DNA from: Anaerovibrio lipolyticus
Lineage (GTDB): Bacteria > Bacillota > Negativicutes > Selenomonadales > Selenomonadaceae
NCBI RefSeq assembly: GCF_021531495.1
Contig: NZ_JADYTY010000010.1
Location: 1-58,810, forward strand
Direction of reading: 5' to 3'
DNA length: 58,810 nt
Below are positions 35,095 to 46,285 of this stretch, piece after piece. The position numbers and the translations under genes were made by a program. The notes below the pieces were generated by a model. The model had not been told where the DNA came from. It made no database searches and worked only from the letters and a program-made list of their open reading frames with translations. Positions within the stretch are counted from its first letter, which is position 1. Every line of letters begins with the position of its first letter.

Positions 35095-35949
35095 ATGCCA
35101 TTTGATCTGTCTGTACCGTTGCAATATCATGGCCTTTTATCCACTGTAGGCATTCGGGATGTAGTGGATATTCTACTGGTTGCTGTTATTTTGTACAAAT
35201 CCTATGAAATGCTGAAAGATACCAGAGCCATTACCTTGGCCAAGGGACTTTTTGTTATGATGGGTGTTGCATTGGCGGCATATATTCTGGAGCTTCATGC
35301 TATTTATTGGCTTCTCTCCAAAAGCATATATCTCTTGTTTATGGCTTTGCCTATTGTTTTTCAGCCAGAACTGCGTAGAGCCTTGGAGCGTATAGGTCAG
35401 GGCAGGTTCCTGGGTTCTGCTGTTCATTTGAACGCAGAGGAGGCTGACAGTTTGGTTAATGAGATTGACAAGGCCGTATTCAGTATGTCGGCCAAGAAAA
35501 TCGGTGCTCTGCTGGTTTTGGAGCGGGATATTGGCATCAATGAGATTATTGATACCGGCATTAGAATAGATGGACTGGTTACAGCCCCTTTCATGATGAA
35601 TGTCTTTATTCCCAATACTCCCTTGCATGATGGAGCGGCGGTTATACGAGGCAACCGGATGATAGCCGCAGGCTGTCTGCTGCCTCTGACGGAGAATAGA
35701 GGCCTTAGTACAGAGCTGGGTACCCGTCATAGGGCTGCTCTTGGCCTGTCAGAGCAATGTGATGCTGTGGTGGTTGTGGTCAGCGAGGAAACCGGTATTG
35801 TGTCCATTGCCGAAAATGGCCGTATTAGCAGGCGACTGACTCCTGATCAGCTAAGGAGCAGGCTGCGTCCTTTGTTTACCAAGGTAGATACTGCTATCAA
35901 GGTACAGGATATTCGCAATGCTATTGATTCCTGGAGGAAAAACAAGTGA
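35095..35949 (+). CDS. cdaA: Diadenylate cyclase CdaA
   Basis: Membrane enzyme that makes cyclic di-AMP from two ATP. Three N-terminal membrane helices (residues 20-95) precede the DisA_N cyclase domain with the active-site motifs NTPLHDGAAVIRG (DGA) and ELGTRHRAALGLSE (RHR). ATG 35095 follows GGGGAG by seven bases; ATG 35077 would place the ribosome site inside the gene. It overlaps cdaR by four bases and begins the conserved cdaA-cdaR-...-glmM cluster linking c-di-AMP to cell-wall precursor synthesis. Confidence 0.96.
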   Translation: MPFDLSVPLQYHGLLSTVGIRDVVDILLVAVILYKSYEMLKDTRAITLAKGLFVMMGVALAAYILELHAIYWLLSKSIYLLFMALPIVFQPELRRALERIGQGRFLGSAVHLNAEEADSLVNEIDKAVFSMSAKKIGALLVLERDIGINEIIDTGIRIDGLVTAPFMMNVFIPNTPLHDGAAVIRGNRMIAAGCLLPLTENRGLSTELGTRHRAALGLSEQCDAVVVVVSEETGIVSIAENGRISRRLTPDQLRSRLRPLFTKVDTAIKVQDIRNAIDSWRKNK

Positions 35950-36875
35950 TGATAAATTTGCAGAACTTATTTCGGAAAAACCTTCCAGTAAAAATATTGG
36001 CCTTAATAGCTTCCATTATTATGTGGGGCTATGTTATGAATGAGGAAAATCCTTCAGTCAATGGCCGTTATACGGTGCCGGTGGAAATAGTTAATGCTCC
36101 AGAGGGCTATGATGTAAATATGGGTGTCAGGGAGGTTACCTTAAAGGTAAGGGCACCTAGATCCCTGATGGCAGCCGCCCATGAATCAGATTTCAAAGCC
36201 GTTATTGACCTGTCAGGAGATACTGAGGGTGAATATGATGAAAAAATCAGGACAATAATTCCTCAGGGCTTCGAACTGCTGGGGATGTCTGATGATACAG
36301 TTCATGTAACTATGGAAGCTTTGATTGCTCACGGTGTGCCAGTGGATATTGTGGTTAACGGTAAGGCAGCTCATGGCATGGAGCTGGGGGAGATAACGCC
36401 GTCCCAGCAATATGTTAATGTCTATGGCCCAAGGCATTTGGTGGATTCCATAGTCAAGGCTTCTGGTAAAATCAAGCTGGCGGACAACAATTCAGACTTT
36501 ACCATGCGAGTAAAGTTGACAGCAGTAACAGCTGATGGAGAGAATATCAACAATCTGGCAGTATTGCCTGGAGAGCTGGATGTTACAGTGCAGCTGGTGC
36601 CGGGAGAAGGTAAAAAGATAGTGCCGGTAAAGCCAACGGTTACCGGTATTCTGCCAGAGGGTTATGTACTGGGAGAGGTTACACTACAGCCTAACCAGGT
36701 AGAGCTGGCTGGTGCCAACAAAACATTGGCGGATATAAAAAATGTTGATACCGTCCCAGTATCTCTGCATGGTATAACCTCCACCTTTGATAAGGATGTG
36801 GAGCTGTCCCTGCCAGAGGGAATTGCTTCCACCGTCAAAAAGGTAACCTTGCATATTGTGATAAAGAGTAAATAG
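35946..36875 (+). CDS. cdaR: CdaR (YbbR-domain) regulator of diadenylate cyclase
   Basis: Membrane-anchored extracytoplasmic protein that modulates CdaA. One N-terminal helix (ILALIASIIMWGYVMNEENP) is followed by three or four YbbR repeats, recognised by VTLKVRAP, IVVNGKAAHGMELGEITPSQ and VKPTVTGILPEGYVLGEVTL segments. 309 residues. GTG 35946 overlaps the cdaA stop (GTGA), or ATG 35949 may be used. Confidence 0.92.
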   Translation: MMINLQNLFRKNLPVKILALIASIIMWGYVMNEENPSVNGRYTVPVEIVNAPEGYDVNMGVREVTLKVRAPRSLMAAAHESDFKAVIDLSGDTEGEYDEKIRTIIPQGFELLGMSDDTVHVTMEALIAHGVPVDIVVNGKAAHGMELGEITPSQQYVNVYGPRHLVDSIVKASGKIKLADNNSDFTMRVKLTAVTADGENINNLAVLPGELDVTVQLVPGEGKKIVPVKPTVTGILPEGYVLGEVTLQPNQVELAGANKTLADIKNVDTVPVSLHGITSTFDKDVELSLPEGIASTVKKVTLHIVIKSK

Positions 36876-36892
36876 AATATAGGAGATTGACA

Positions 36893-38509
36893 GTGATTCG
36901 TATATTGAATTTCAACGTTGCTTTTAACGATAAGAGTTCTTTGCAGGAATTGGCTGCCAAGCGTTTGAATTTAGCACCTCAGGATATTCGTGAGGTGCTA
37001 ATTGTGCGTAAGGCTATTGATGCCAGAAGATTTCATGGTGCCCCTATCCGCTTTGTGTATATGCTGGATGTGGCCTTAGAGGGCAATGAAAAGAAGGTTT
37101 TGGCCCGGTTTAAAAAGGATAAGAATATTCAGCCTGCTAAGGCCCCAATACAGGAAAAGCTGATAGTACCACCATTGGCAGGAGTGGAAAAGCCCCCTGT
37201 GGTAGTAGGCTTTGGTCCAGCAGGTATGTTTGCGGCCCTTACCTTGGCTCGTCATGGCTACAGACCTCTGGTGTTGGAACGAGGCAGAGATGTAGATAGC
37301 AGACATAGAGATATAGAGAGATTTTGGCAGGGGGGAGCCTTTGACGAAGTTTCTAATGTGCAATTTGGGGAGGGTGGCGCAGGCACCTTTTCCGATGGCA
37401 AGCTAACCACCAGAGTAAATGATCCTCTTATGAGCCAGGTGCTGGAGGATTTTGTTACCGCTGGTGCTCCTCCCGAGATAAAATATCTCCACAAGCCTCA
37501 TATTGGCACAGACCTTTTGCGGCAGGTGGTCAAAAATATCCGCCTGGAGATTATCCGTCTAGGAGGAGAAATCCGCTTTGAATCCAGAGTAACCGGTGTA
37601 AGGACGGGAGCTGCCGGAGAAATTCAGGCTGTAGAGGTCAATAATCAGGATAGCATTCCTGCCAGCGCTGTTTTTATGGGTATTGGCCATTCTGCTAGAG
37701 ATACCTATGAAATGCTGTGGGAAAAGGGTGTGGCTATGGAGGCTAAGGCCTTTGCCATTGGGGTGCGTATCGAGCATCCCCAGGAATGGATTGATAGGGC
37801 CCAATATGGGGAGGATGCAGGGAATCAACTGCTGCCTGTAGCTGATTATGCTCTTACCTACAATGACCGTAGTACCGGTAGAGGCGTGTATTCCTTTTGT
37901 ATGTGTCCCGGTGGCCAGGTGGTGGCTGCTGCCTCGGAGAATGGTGGCGTAGTAACTAATGGTATGAGTAATTATCACCGGGATAGCGGTGTGGCCAATG
38001 CAGCCATTTTGGTTACGGTAAATACAGGGGATTTTGCAAACCATGTGCTAGGAGGGATTCAATTCCAGCGGCAGTGGGAAAGGCTGGCCTATGAGCTGGC
38101 AGGCAAAAATTATTATGCCCCTGTTCAAACGGTGGGAGATTTTTTGACGGGCCAAAGTGGTTCAAGGGATTTCCTGACTAGGCCTAGCTATCAGCCTGGG
38201 GTAAAGGCGGTGGATTTGCATCAATGTCTCCCTGGCTTTGTTACTCAGATGATGGAGGCGGCTTTGCCTTTCTGGGAAAGAAAGATAAAGGGCTTTGCCG
38301 ACAAGGGGGCAGTAATGACTGGTGTAGAAACCCGTTCCTCAGCTCCTTGCCGTATTATTAGAGATAAAGGAAGCTATCAGTCTCTTAGCACTCCAGGACT
38401 TTACCCTATGGGTGAGGGAGCAGGCTATGCCGGAGGTATTATGAGTGCGGCTTTGGATGGAATGAACAGCGCCCTTGCATTTTTGCGGGAAAAAGGGCAT
38501 AATATATAA
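36893..38509 (+). CDS. FAD-dependent oxidoreductase (COG2509-like)
   Basis: Uncharacterised flavoprotein family often found near glmM in Firmicutes. The N-terminal 90 residues form a small alpha-beta domain (IRILNFNVAFNDKSSLQELA). The FAD-binding Rossmann motif is VVVGFGPAGMFAALTLARHG (about residues 105-124), followed by FGEGGAGTFSDGKLTTR, GGEIRFESRVTGV and the C-terminal LYPMGEGAGYAGGIMSAALD. The NAD(P)H partner and substrate are unknown. GTG 36893 is seven bases after AGGAG; TTG 36887 is too close. Confidence 0.85.
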   Translation: MIRILNFNVAFNDKSSLQELAAKRLNLAPQDIREVLIVRKAIDARRFHGAPIRFVYMLDVALEGNEKKVLARFKKDKNIQPAKAPIQEKLIVPPLAGVEKPPVVVGFGPAGMFAALTLARHGYRPLVLERGRDVDSRHRDIERFWQGGAFDEVSNVQFGEGGAGTFSDGKLTTRVNDPLMSQVLEDFVTAGAPPEIKYLHKPHIGTDLLRQVVKNIRLEIIRLGGEIRFESRVTGVRTGAAGEIQAVEVNNQDSIPASAVFMGIGHSARDTYEMLWEKGVAMEAKAFAIGVRIEHPQEWIDRAQYGEDAGNQLLPVADYALTYNDRSTGRGVYSFCMCPGGQVVAAASENGGVVTNGMSNYHRDSGVANAAILVTVNTGDFANHVLGGIQFQRQWERLAYELAGKNYYAPVQTVGDFLTGQSGSRDFLTRPSYQPGVKAVDLHQCLPGFVTQMMEAALPFWERKIKGFADKGAVMTGVETRSSAPCRIIRDKGSYQSLSTPGLYPMGEGAGYAGGIMSAALDGMNSALAFLREKGHNI

Positions 38510-38571
38510 GTTAATGTAAATAAAACTGGAAGGTTTATTTTTAGATTTGGGTTTTGGGAGGTTTTGAATTT

Positions 38572-39930
38572 ATGTCAAGATTGTTTGGAACTGATGGCGT
38601 TCGTGGCGAGGCTAATTTGGAGCTGACACCGGAGCTTGCTTATCGTATGGGCCGGGCGGCAACCTTGTATTTTGGTGAGTCCTGTGGTGATGAGCAGCCG
38701 GTAATCCTGATTGGCAGGGATACCCGTATTTCTGGTCAGATGTTCGAATCTGCCCTGATGGCAGGTATTTGCTCTGCTGGAGGCAAGGCCATATCTGCAG
38801 GTATTATTCCTACACCGGCTATTGCTTTTCTCACCAAGAAGCATAAGGCTCAGGCAGGTATTGTTATTTCTGCTTCTCACAATCCATTCCATGATAACGG
38901 TATCAAATTCTTTGGTGGCAATGGTTACAAGCTGCCAGATGCAGTAGAGGATGAGCTGGAGAATATTGTGCGGACTATTCAGCATGATGATAATCTCTAT
39001 CGTGCTTCTGGTGCCCAGATGGGTACTGTGGAATATCATCATGATATGCTGGAGGAGTACATTGAATTTGTTCTCTCCACCACCAAGGAGCGTTTTGAGG
39101 GTATGAAGATTGTGCTGGACTGTGCCAATGGTGCAGCCTATGAGGCTATGCCTACCATTTTGAAATCCTTGGGAGCAGATGTTACTGTTATTAATGACAA
39201 GCCAAATGGTATAAATATTAACGATAACTGTGGTTCTACTCATTTGGAGGTTCTCCAGAAGAAGGTAGTAGAGCTGGGGGCAGATTTTGGTATTGCCCAT
39301 GATGGGGATGCTGATCGTTGCCTCTGTGTAGATGAAAAGGGTAATGTAATTGACGGAGATCATATGCTGGTAATGTGTGCCAAGGAAATGATTGCTAATG
39401 GCACCTTGAAGAACAATACTGTTGTTACCACTGTTATGGCTAATATTGGCTTCCATAAGGCTGTAAAGGAGCTAAATGGCCGGGCTGAGATTACCAAGGT
39501 AGGAGACAGATATGTACTGGAAAATATGCTGGCCAACGGCTACAATTTAGGCGGTGAGCAGTCTGGACATATTATCTTCTCTGATTTCAGCACTACTGGT
39601 GATGGCCCTGTTACTGCTTTGCAGACTCTTAGCTCCATTAAGAGAAGCGGTAAAAAGGCCTCTGAGTTGAACGAGCTGATGATTAGCTATCCACAGCTTT
39701 TAGTTAATGTTGTGGTAAAGTCCAAGGATGGCTGGGAGCAGAATCCAAATATTGCAGCTGCTATTAAGGCTGGGGAGGAAGAACTGGGGGCAGATGGCCG
39801 TATTCTGGTTCGTCCTTCTGGTACAGAGCCATTGATTCGTGTTATGGCTGAAGGACCAGATCAGGCTCAGCTGGAGGTTATCTGTCAGAAAATCGCCAAT
39901 GTAGTAGTAAACGAGCAGGGTGGCAAATAA
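38572..39930 (+). CDS. glmM: Phosphoglucosamine mutase
   Basis: Converts glucosamine-6-phosphate to glucosamine-1-phosphate for UDP-GlcNAc synthesis. The active-site serine is in GIVISASHNPFHDNGIKFFG, metal binding in AHDGDADRC, the sugar-binding loop in GEQSGHIIF, and the phosphate-binding loop in RPSGTEPLIRVMAEG. MSRLFGTDGVRG at the N-terminus fixes the start at ATG 38572 with GGGAGG. 452 residues. The stop overlaps the cbiK start (TAATGA). Confidence 0.97.
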   Translation: MSRLFGTDGVRGEANLELTPELAYRMGRAATLYFGESCGDEQPVILIGRDTRISGQMFESALMAGICSAGGKAISAGIIPTPAIAFLTKKHKAQAGIVISASHNPFHDNGIKFFGGNGYKLPDAVEDELENIVRTIQHDDNLYRASGAQMGTVEYHHDMLEEYIEFVLSTTKERFEGMKIVLDCANGAAYEAMPTILKSLGADVTVINDKPNGININDNCGSTHLEVLQKKVVELGADFGIAHDGDADRCLCVDEKGNVIDGDHMLVMCAKEMIANGTLKNNTVVTTVMANIGFHKAVKELNGRAEITKVGDRYVLENMLANGYNLGGEQSGHIIFSDFSTTGDGPVTALQTLSSIKRSGKKASELNELMISYPQLLVNVVVKSKDGWEQNPNIAAAIKAGEEELGADGRILVRPSGTEPLIRVMAEGPDQAQLEVICQKIANVVVNEQGGK

Positions 39931-40736
39931 TGAAGCAGGCAATTGTGGTTGTAGGCTTTGGCGTAGGTGATGCCCAGGTAAAAAAGCGTTGTATCGACAG
40001 TCTATTAGATGATTTGCATCGCAGCTTTGGTGATGCCTATGATATCTATGAGGCCTGGACCAGTGATTTTCTCCGTCGCAAAATGGCCAGGGAGGGATAT
40101 ATTTATTCTAATTTGGCAGGTGTGTTGGAGGATTTAAAGGCTCAGGGCTATGAAAGAGTGGCAGTAATGCCAACCCATTTGACACCGGGAGAGGAATGGC
40201 AAAAGAAAATAATGCCTGTCCTTAAGGAGTATGAAGGAGTATTTCAGCGGTTGGGCTTTATGGAACCGGTGCTGACTGTAGCTTCTCCAGAGGAATTTGC
40301 TTTTATAGCAGAAGATATTCAGGCTTTTTTCCAGTTGGAGGATTTGGCAGATGGGGAAGAGCTGGTGTTGATGGGCCACGGTTCCCCTCATTACCACAAT
40401 CCAATATATGAGTATTTGCAGAGCTTTGCTGATAAGCAGAAATGGCCTGTTCATATTGGCGTGGTAGAGTCAGATGATTATCCCAACCAGCAGGATGTAA
40501 TTGATAGATTGCTGGCTAAAGGCTGTCAAAAAGTATATCTGCGGCCTTTGCTTCTGGCTGGCGGCAACCATGCTACCTATGATTTAGCAGGAGAGCAGGA
40601 GGATTCCTGGAAAAACCGCCTCAGTCAGGCCGGTTTGGAAGTTCGCTATTCCACCCAGGGATTAGGGGAGTATAAAGCTTTCCGCAGCTTGTATGTCAAG
40701 AAGCTGTCAGCTTTCCTTCAAAATAATATGAAATAA
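39930..40736 (+). CDS. cbiK: Sirohydrochlorin cobaltochelatase (CbiK-type)
   Basis: Inserts cobalt into sirohydrochlorin in the anaerobic cobalamin pathway. The class-II chelatase signature is visible: VVGFGVGDAQVKKRCIDSL, metal-ligand histidines in MPTHLTPGEEW and LLLAGGNHATYDLAGE, and MGHGSPHYHNP. No signal peptide, so it is cytoplasmic, unlike the periplasmic CbiK-P forms. 268 residues. Overlaps glmM by one base. B12 made this way would serve a methylmalonyl-CoA mutase feeding the decarboxylase encoded next, which is inference. Confidence 0.9.
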   Translation: MKQAIVVVGFGVGDAQVKKRCIDSLLDDLHRSFGDAYDIYEAWTSDFLRRKMAREGYIYSNLAGVLEDLKAQGYERVAVMPTHLTPGEEWQKKIMPVLKEYEGVFQRLGFMEPVLTVASPEEFAFIAEDIQAFFQLEDLADGEELVLMGHGSPHYHNPIYEYLQSFADKQKWPVHIGVVESDDYPNQQDVIDRLLAKGCQKVYLRPLLLAGGNHATYDLAGEQEDSWKNRLSQAGLEVRYSTQGLGEYKAFRSLYVKKLSAFLQNNMK

Positions 40737-40878
40737 AGCAATAACAATACTATTAATTGTGGAAACATCCATTATTACTGGTAATTTATTTTAGAATATA
40801 GTATAATTTCCAGACATTATAGAAAAAAGTTATGAAAATTATTCTTATATCCTACTTTTATATGTGTTAATTTTCTGT

Positions 40879-40961
40879 TATAATATACAAAGGTATTGTT
40901 AGAAAGCTGTGGAGCATCGGCGTGGAACAAGGGAGATGCTAATAACAGCGGATGTTTTTTT
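40879..40961 (+). promoter_or_regulatory. mmd operon promoter and leader with intrinsic terminator
   Basis: An extended -10 element TGTTATAAT (TATAAT at 40879-40884) is followed by a leader that folds into a two-part hairpin: GCTGT (40906-40910) with ACAGC (40945-40949), and inside it AGCATC with GATGCT. A T-run at 40955-40961 completes a terminator, 24 bp before mmdD. Either it ends cbiK transcription, or, if the -10 is real, it attenuates the mmd operon. Confidence 0.55.
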
Positions 40962-40985
40962 ACTATAATTTAAGGCGGTGTCTAT

Positions 40986-41342
40986 ATGGAAAATGAGATG
41001 ACAAATCCAGCTGTCATAATGTTAATCAATATGACAATTGTATTTGCGGTATTGGCTCTCCTGAACCTTTTTATCCGGTTGATTCATTTTATTGATCCAA
41101 CCAAGGAAAAGAAGGCTCCAGCAGCTGCACCAAAGGCAGCACCAAGGAAGGCGGCTCCTGCAAAGGCAGCAGCGCCAGCTCCAGTGGTGGCAGCAGGTGT
41201 AAGCGGAGAGACTGTGGCGGCTATTGCTGGTGCATTGGCAGCCTATGGTATTGGTTTTTCTCAAATCAGAGCTATTCGTCCTGCAGCAAGAAACAGCTGG
41301 ACTGGGGCAGCTCGTATTGATGGGTTGAGAAATAACAAGTGA
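40986..41342 (+). CDS. mmdD: Methylmalonyl-CoA/oxaloacetate decarboxylase delta (OadG-like) subunit
   Basis: Small membrane subunit of a sodium-translocating decarboxylase. One N-terminal helix (NPAVIMLINMTIVFAVLALL) is followed by an Ala/Pro/Lys-rich linker (APAAAPKAAPRKAAPAKAAA) and a conserved C-terminal block (AAIAGALAAYGIGFSQIRAI, then RPAARNSWTGAARIDGLR). That block is repeated in the next gene, as in Veillonella MmdD/MmdE. 118 residues. It scaffolds the complex and contacts the beta subunit. Confidence 0.85.
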   Translation: MENEMTNPAVIMLINMTIVFAVLALLNLFIRLIHFIDPTKEKKAPAAAPKAAPRKAAPAKAAAPAPVVAAGVSGETVAAIAGALAAYGIGFSQIRAIRPAARNSWTGAARIDGLRNNK

Positions 41343-41377
41343 TGTTTATTTTTTAGACGAATGAGGAGGCAATTATT

Positions 41378-41536
41378 ATGGCAGTAACAAATGGTGTAAA
41401 CAAGGACACAGTAGCAGTAATCGCAGGGGCATTGGCCGCAATGGGAATTGGGTTTTCCCGTATCAAGGCAATTCGTCCAGCGGCACGCCAGAATTGGGCT
41501 GACTCTGCCAAGGTGATTGCCCTGAGAAAATTTTAA
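41378..41536 (+). CDS. mmdE: Methylmalonyl-CoA decarboxylase epsilon subunit
   Basis: Reads MAVTNGVNKDTVAVIAGALA, AMGIGFSRIKAIRPAARQNW and ADSAKVIALRKF, 52 residues in all. It is a stand-alone copy of the C-terminal block of the preceding subunit (IAGALAAxGIGFSxIxAIRP is shared), exactly the relation known between Veillonella delta and epsilon subunits, where epsilon stabilises the complex. AGGAGG site 8 bases before the ATG. 35 bp after mmdD and 30 bp before mmdB. Confidence 0.88.
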   Translation: MAVTNGVNKDTVAVIAGALAAMGIGFSRIKAIRPAARQNWADSAKVIALRKF

Positions 41537-41566
41537 TAATCTTTGACACAAGGGGTGCATTAATTA

Positions 41567-42703
41567 ATGGAAATTTTTGATGCGTTTGCGATTTCCTTGC
41601 AGTCCGTATGGCTGGACAGTGGCTTTGCTTCCTTTACCTTAGGTAATCTGGCAATGATCATTGTAGGTATTATCCTGCTGTACATGGCTATTGGCAAGGA
41701 GTACGAGCCACTGCTTCTGGCTCCTATTGCATTTGGTTGTATTATGGCTAACTTTCCTGCTACTGGCTTCCTGGAGGAGCCTGGTGTTATGCAGGTAATC
41801 AATTATGGTATTAAGTACGAGATTTTCCCACCATTGATTTTCCTTGGTGTAGGTGCTATGACGGACTTTGGACCGCTTTTGGCTAATCCAAATACCCTGT
41901 TCATGGGCGCAGCTGCTCAGTTCGGTGTATTTATTTCCTTGGTTGGTGCTATGTGCTTGGGCTTTACTGCTCAGGAGGCATCTGCAATCGGTATCATCGG
42001 CGGTGCTGATGGCCCTACTGCTATCTACATGGCATCCAAGATGGCTCCAAATCTTCTGGGAGCTATTGCTGTAGCGGCATATTCTTATATGTCCTTGGTA
42101 CCATTGATTCAGCCACCTATTATGAAGCTCTGTACTAGCCAGAAGGAGCGGGAGATCAAGATGGATCAGCTCCGCAAGGTTACTCATTTTGAGAAGGTAG
42201 TTTTCCCAATCGCGGCCGCAATCTTGATTTCCTTATTGTTACCGCCTGTAGCTGCTTTGATCAGCATGCTGATGCTGGGTAATCTGTTCCGTGAGTCCGG
42301 CGTAACTGAGCGCTTGTCTGATACTTCTCAGAACGCTCTGTGTAACATTGTTACCATCTTCCTGGCAACTGGTACTGGTATGACCATGAGTGCTGAGCAC
42401 TTCCTGACCATTCAGACTTTGGAGATTATCGGTCTTGGTCTGGTGGCCTTCGCTGGTGGTACTGCTTCTGGCGTTTTGCTGGGCAAGGTTATGTGCCGTC
42501 TCTCCGGTTGGAAGATTAATCCTTTGATTGGTTCCGCCGGTGTATCTGCTGTTCCTATGGCTGCCCGTGTATCTCAGATTGTAGGTCAGAAGGCAAATCC
42601 TTCCAACTTCCTGCTGATGCATGCAATGGGCCCTAATGTGGCAGGTGTTATCGGTACAGCTGTAGCAGCTGGTACTATGCTGGCTATGCTGGGATCAAAA
42701 TAA
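41567..42703 (+). CDS. mmdB: Sodium-translocating decarboxylase beta subunit
   Basis: Integral membrane subunit that decarboxylates carboxybiotin and pumps sodium. Hallmarks: the ion-binding [17 protein letters not shown] loop in the fourth helix, [20 protein letters not shown], and the C-terminal [20 protein letters not shown] with the conserved Asn/Ser region. About nine helices, 378 residues, full length. The carboxyltransferase (alpha) and biotin carrier (gamma) genes are not adjacent, so whether the substrate is methylmalonyl-CoA or oxaloacetate is inferred from the presence of mmdE. Confidence 0.93.
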   Translation: MEIFDAFAISLQSVWLDSGFASFTLGNLAMIIVGIILLYMAIGKEYEPLLLAPIAFGCIMANFPATGFLEEPGVMQVINYGIKYEIFPPLIFLGVGAMTDFGPLLANPNTLFMGAAAQFGVFISLVGAMCLGFTAQEASAIGIIGGADGPTAIYMASKMAPNLLGAIAVAAYSYMSLVPLIQPPIMKLCTSQKEREIKMDQLRKVTHFEKVVFPIAAAILISLLLPPVAALISMLMLGNLFRESGVTERLSDTSQNALCNIVTIFLATGTGMTMSAEHFLTIQTLEIIGLGLVAFAGGTASGVLLGKVMCRLSGWKINPLIGSAGVSAVPMAARVSQIVGQKANPSNFLLMHAMGPNVAGVIGTAVAAGTMLAMLGSK

Positions 42704-42727
42704 TAGTAAATTTGTATATGTAATTTC

Positions 42728-42756
42728 GAGCCATCCTTAAGGGTGGCTCTTTTTTT
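42728..42756 (+). terminator. mmdB terminator
   Basis: GAGCCATCC and GGGTGGCTC form a strong stem with a TTAA centre (42728-42749), followed by seven T residues. Confidence 0.88.
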
Positions 42757-42760
42757 GCAC

Positions 42761-42797
42761 AAAAATAACTGCCCAGCTCTTAAAAGAAGCTGGACAG
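42761..42797 (-). terminator. pncB terminator
   Basis: CTGCCCAGCT (42769-42778) pairs with AGCTGGACAG (42788-42797). On the minus strand the stem is followed by TTATTTTT. Confidence 0.75.
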
Positions 42798-42825
42798 ATG
42801 TTTAAATATCAATGTTTAATTTGTT

Positions 42826-44274
42826 TTAGCCACGAAGATTATGGAGCAGGGACATTTTCATATCATAATAATCAGGACTCATATCCAGATAGTGCTTATG
42901 AGGGTTCTCAAAGCGCTGCTCCTCCTGCCAGATTTCGGAAGCAAGCTGTTCCTTTACATAGCTGCGAATCTCCTCCAGACTCCGTGGAGGCTGGGTTCTT
43001 TTGCCATCCTTAATAACCAGCTGCTGCAGTTCCTTGCAGGTGCAGTTTTCGAAGAAGCGGTTTTTCCAAGGCTTTTCTGGATCTACATAGCGATATGGTT
43101 CATCCATATTAACCTCTTCCTCAAAGCTGGTAATCAAATCAGCTACAGCATAGCCTTCCTCGCCGTAGATGCGATATACTCGCTTGAAGCCAGGATTGGT
43201 AATCTTCTCTACAGTCTCAGAGACCTTGATACGAGGTTCATAGCTGCCATCCTTTTCCACAGCAGAAATTTTGTATACTGCACCAAAGACAGGATCACTT
43301 TTGGCGGTAATCAACCGCTCTCCAACGCCAAAGGCATCAATCTGCCCGCCCTGATTGAGAATGGAAGTTATGGTATATTCATCCAGACTGTTGGATACCA
43401 CAATCTTGCAGTCCTCCAGACCAGCCTCATCCAGCATTTTCCGTACCCGCTTAGACAGATAGGCCAAGTCACCGGAATCAATGCGGATGCCCTTCAGACG
43501 TTTACCCATAGGCTCCAGAACCTCCTTGGCTACTCGAATAGCAGCAGGAATACCAGAGCGGATAACATCATAGGTATCCACCAGCAGAACAGTGGCGTCA
43601 GGATATACCTGGGCATATTTCTTAAAGGCCTCATATTCATCCTTGTAGTACATTACCCAGCTATGGGCCATAGTCCCTCCAACAGGAATGTTGAACTTCT
43701 GGCCAGCCAGAACGGTGGCTGTACCAGCGGCACCGGCAATATAGGCAGCTCTGGCACCATAGACTGCAGCATCCATATTATGAGCACGGCGGGCACCAAA
43801 GTCCGATACAGCTCTATTGCCAGCAGCCCGGACAATACGGCTGGTTTTGGTAGCAATCAGGGACTGATGGTTGAACAGAGCCAGCAGGGCAGTTTCCACC
43901 AGCTGAGCATCTATCAGAGGAGCTACTACTGTTACGCAAGGCTCATTAGGATACATAATAGTTCCCTCTGGGAAAGCATATATATCACCGGTAAAACGGA
44001 AATCTTTTAGATAATTCAGAAATTCCTGAGAAAAAAGCTTCAAAGAGGCAAAATATTCAATATCCTGCTCTGTGAAATGCATATTTTCAATGTATTCCAG
44101 AATCTGTTCCAAGCCGGCAAAAATAGCAAAGCCACCGCCATCAGGATTTTTGCGATAGAAAATGTCAAAAATTACTCTAGGCTGGGTGTCGCTGTTGGCA
44201 AAATAACCATTAGCCATAGTCATTTCGTACAAATCCATCATCATGCTAATATTGCGAGTGGAAAATTGTGTCAT
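42826..44274 (-). CDS. pncB: Nicotinate phosphoribosyltransferase
   Basis: Converts nicotinate and PRPP to nicotinate mononucleotide in NAD salvage. Family motifs: MDLYEMTMANGYF (residues 13-25), the His-containing RVIFDIFYRKNPDGGGFAIF, DFGARRAHNMDAAV, GTMAHSWVMYY and GIRIDSGDLAYLSKRVR. 482 residues matches the long Firmicutes form with a C-terminal Cys-rich segment (NCTCKELQQLV). Isolated on the minus strand between its terminator and the tRNA. Confidence 0.94.
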   Translation of the reverse strand: MTQFSTRNISMMMDLYEMTMANGYFANSDTQPRVIFDIFYRKNPDGGGFAIFAGLEQILEYIENMHFTEQDIEYFASLKLFSQEFLNYLKDFRFTGDIYAFPEGTIMYPNEPCVTVVAPLIDAQLVETALLALFNHQSLIATKTSRIVRAAGNRAVSDFGARRAHNMDAAVYGARAAYIAGAAGTATVLAGQKFNIPVGGTMAHSWVMYYKDEYEAFKKYAQVYPDATVLLVDTYDVIRSGIPAAIRVAKEVLEPMGKRLKGIRIDSGDLAYLSKRVRKMLDEAGLEDCKIVVSNSLDEYTITSILNQGGQIDAFGVGERLITAKSDPVFGAVYKISAVEKDGSYEPRIKVSETVEKITNPGFKRVYRIYGEEGYAVADLITSFEEEVNMDEPYRYVDPEKPWKNRFFENCTCKELQQLVIKDGKRTQPPRSLEEIRSYVKEQLASEIWQEEQRFENPHKHYLDMSPDYYDMKMSLLHNLRG

Positions 44275-44362
44275 AAAGTTCGCCTCAAATCATAATACTT
44301 CAAAAATCGTTATACCTTTTTACTATACACTTTCACAGGAAAACTTGCAATATTTTACTATG

Positions 44363-44386
44363 AAAAAAGCACCGCTTTGCGGTGCT
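44363..44386 (-). terminator. tRNA-Pro terminator
   Basis: AGCACCGC (44368-44375) and GCGGTGCT (44379-44386) with a TTT loop. On the minus strand the stem is followed by six T residues, just downstream of the tRNA. Confidence 0.85.
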
Positions 44387-44397
44387 AAATTTCTATC

Positions 44398-44474
<77 letters not shown>

Positions 44475-44554
44475 ACTACAACTAATTATACCCCTGCCAA
44501 TACTATTTGACAAGCAAAAATAAAGGCAGAGGTATAGAGTTTCAGGTCAAATTA

Positions 44555-46285
<1,731 letters not shown>

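Noticed and set aside
38575-39456. 293-codon minus-strand frame within glmM
   Set aside because: Shadow of glmM; no start context or domain.
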